Of a stretch of 6,675 nucleotides of DNA, positions 5,535 to 6,675 are shown one piece after another. A program made the translations under genes and the position numbers. Positions within the stretch are counted from its first letter, which is position 1. Every line of letters starts with the position of its first letter. This DNA comes from Legionellales bacterium. Its GTDB lineage: Bacteria > Pseudomonadota > Gammaproteobacteria > Eutrophobiales > Eutrophobiaceae. The stretch covers positions 24,446 through 31,120 of the forward strand of contig PBJS01000004.1 in the NCBI GenBank assembly GCA_002721165.1, in the 5' to 3' direction. Under the pieces are notes generated by a model, which saw only the letters and a program-made list of their open reading frames with translations, was not told the origin of the DNA and ran no database searches.

Positions 5535-6386
5535 TTAACTTTTTTGCTCATTCTTCAACCTATCCAGTAAGGGCGATTTATTTATACCCTTAACAACAAA
5601 ACCTTGCCACTTTTGAGGTAACTTGCTTTTTACCTCGTAAATTTCCTTTTCCTCGGAAAATTTGGCAAACAAACACGCTCCGGTGCCCGTTAATCTCGAA
5701 GGCGCATAACCTTCTAACCAATCTAGTGCTTCTGCGACGTCAACATAGTGGTCTCTCACATATGTTTCACAATCATTTTTTCCGTAGCCATCATAGAAGT
5801 CGCGTATTGTGATTCGAGGTGTATTCCGTGTCAAATCACTTGCTTGAAAAACAGCTTTCGTCGAGACACTACAACCAGGGGAAATAACTAAATAAAAACC
5901 CTCATCCAACTCAATGGAAACCAGTTTTTCTCCCACTCCTTCAGCCCATGCTGTTTTACCATTAATAAAGAACGGTATATCTGCTCCAAGCGATAAGCCA
6001 ATTTCGCCTAATTCTTGCATAGACAGTCCTGTTTGCCATAATTCATTTAGAGCAACTAAGGTAGTTGCGGCATTCGAACTGCCGCCGCCCAGACCGCCGC
6101 CCACAGGTATATTTTTTTCAACTTTGATATCTACTCCAAGTTTTGATCCGGTTTTTTCTTTAATTTTTTGCGCAGCCCTAATTACTAAATCATTTTCTTC
6201 ATCAATCCCAAAATTGTTCGAACTTCGTTTTATTAATCCTGATTCTAAAACGGTGAAATCTATAAAGTCACATAATTGTATAAATTGAAATACTGTTTGT
6301 AATAAATGATAACCGTCTGGCCTTTGTCCGATTATATGTAAAAACAAATTTAACTTTGCCGGAGCCGGCCATCCAAGACTTGTCAC
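5535..6386 (-). CDS. ispE: 4-diphosphocytidyl-2-C-methyl-D-erythritol kinase
   Basis: IspE phosphorylates the 2-hydroxyl of CDP-methylerythritol with ATP in the MEP isoprenoid pathway; a cytosolic GHMP-family kinase. It has 283 residues, exactly the E. coli length. Catalytic and substrate residues are in place: Lys 11 (PAPAKLNLF), His 27 (RPDGYH), the ATP loop PVGGGLGGGSSNAAT (94-108), catalytic Asp 136 (LGADIPFF), and the C-terminal GHMP motif SRLTGTGACLFA followed by the GF-V-KGINKSPL segment. The start is GTG 6386, giving MTSLGWPAPAKLN; there is no ATG nearby and no clear Shine-Dalgarno. The lolB stop codon ends only 4 nt upstream, so translational coupling to lolB is likely. Confidence 0.97.
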   Translation of the reverse strand: MTSLGWPAPAKLNLFLHIIGQRPDGYHLLQTVFQFIQLCDFIDFTVLESGLIKRSSNNFGIDEENDLVIRAAQKIKEKTGSKLGVDIKVEKNIPVGGGLGGGSSNAATTLVALNELWQTGLSMQELGEIGLSLGADIPFFINGKTAWAEGVGEKLVSIELDEGFYLVISPGCSVSTKAVFQASDLTRNTPRITIRDFYDGYGKNDCETYVRDHYVDVAEALDWLEGYAPSRLTGTGACLFAKFSEEKEIYEVKSKLPQKWQGFVVKGINKSPLLDRLKNEQKS

Positions 6387-6390
6387 TTAA

Positions 6391-6675
6391 TTATATTTCC
6401 CAATTTTGTATTACCAACCTGAGCTCAATATCTTTACTTTTAATGAATAGCTTCTCAGGTAATGAAATATTTTTTTTGTCTGTATAACGTAAAATACTAA
6501 TAGTAAAGCCGGATTGCTTCATATCTTGTAACCGACCTTTTTCATCCAATAGAAGTTGGCTGTACTTGCTGTTTGGCTCTGGTATGCCTCTTATCCAGTA
6601 TTTAAGACCAGCAAGGTTAACATCCCAGCCAAGTTCATCGCGGATCAATTTCTCTGGTGTAATAGCAGTTAAAAC
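6391..6675 (-). CDS. lolB: Outer-membrane lipoprotein receptor LolB, C-terminal part
   Basis: LolB is itself an outer-membrane lipoprotein that receives lipoproteins from periplasmic LolA and inserts them into the outer membrane. Only the last 94 residues are in the window; the frame is open to the right edge, and signal peptide and lipobox lie outside. The visible start VLTAITPEKLIRDELGWDV, then LKYWIRGIPEP, matches the conserved LolB stretch LTPE-LIRE-G-xVPL-xLRxWLxGxP. The rest, with LDEKGRLQDMKQSGFTISI and a final ELRLVIQNWEI, corresponds to the last beta-strands (E. coli ends in a KLKMDNW-type strand). A TTG at 6648 is internal and not the start. Position directly before ispE with a 4-nt gap is the standard arrangement and supports the call, since LolB is poorly conserved in sequence. 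Confidence 0.9.
   Translation of the reverse strand, partial: VLTAITPEKLIRDELGWDVNLAGLKYWIRGIPEPNSKYSQLLLDEKGRLQDMKQSGFTISILRYTDKKNISLPEKLFIKSKDIELRLVIQNWEI

Noticed and set aside
5914..6288. 124-codon plus-strand frame
   Set aside because: It lies wholly antisense to ispE, which has all its catalytic motifs; the peptide has no recognisable domain and no ribosome-binding site.
1..6675. CRISPR array, insertion sequence, phage or defence island
   Set aside because: No spaced direct repeats, transposase, integrase or terminal inverted repeats are seen; nearly all the sequence is conserved housekeeping genes. The tRNA has no flanking partial copy to suggest an attachment site.

Overview
The window is an ordinary chromosomal segment from an AT-rich proteobacterium (roughly mid-30s % GC by eye). 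The order lolB-ispE-tRNA-Gln-prs-rplY-pth-ychF is a classic beta-/gammaproteobacterial housekeeping cluster. A long (Ctc/TL5-type) L25, an Oxidored-like mini-protein after ychF and a Gln tRNA with a long D-loop all fit that range. I cannot decide between Beta- and Gammaproteobacteria from the sequence alone. The short intergenic gaps and AT richness suggest a compact, possibly aquatic, genome; that is inference.

Layout. The plus strand (1-1780) carries the 3' part of trpC, entering from the left edge, then a gene for a signal-peptide-bearing SMP-30/gluconolactonase-like beta-propeller, with a weak terminator candidate after it. The minus strand (1759-6675, read right to left) carries the 3' part of lolB, then ispE, tRNA-Gln(UUG), prs, rplY, pth, ychF and a 54-residue Cys-rich Oxidored-like protein that is easily missed because it is so short. 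The two blocks converge around 1740-1760. Gene gaps on the minus strand are 3-59 nt with no convincing intrinsic terminator between them, so lolB-to-Oxidored-like could be one tRNA-punctuated transcriptional unit.

Functionally the minus block combines outer-membrane lipoprotein insertion (LolB), isoprenoid precursor synthesis (IspE), PRPP synthesis (Prs) and translation or ribosome functions (tRNA-Gln, L25, peptidyl-tRNA hydrolase, YchF). PRPP is consumed in tryptophan synthesis two steps before the TrpC reaction, but trpC is on the other strand and its proximity may be chance. No stretch over 300 bases lacks a gene.

I see no mobile element, CRISPR array, phage gene or obviously new multi-gene system. 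The points worth a second look are small: a hairpin that buries the GTG start of pth, two signature-residue substitutions in Pth, a hairpin just upstream of the rplY ribosome-binding site, the unnoticed CCxxGCxxC mini-gene, and a 24-bp-period GGATCC repeat at the convergent junction.
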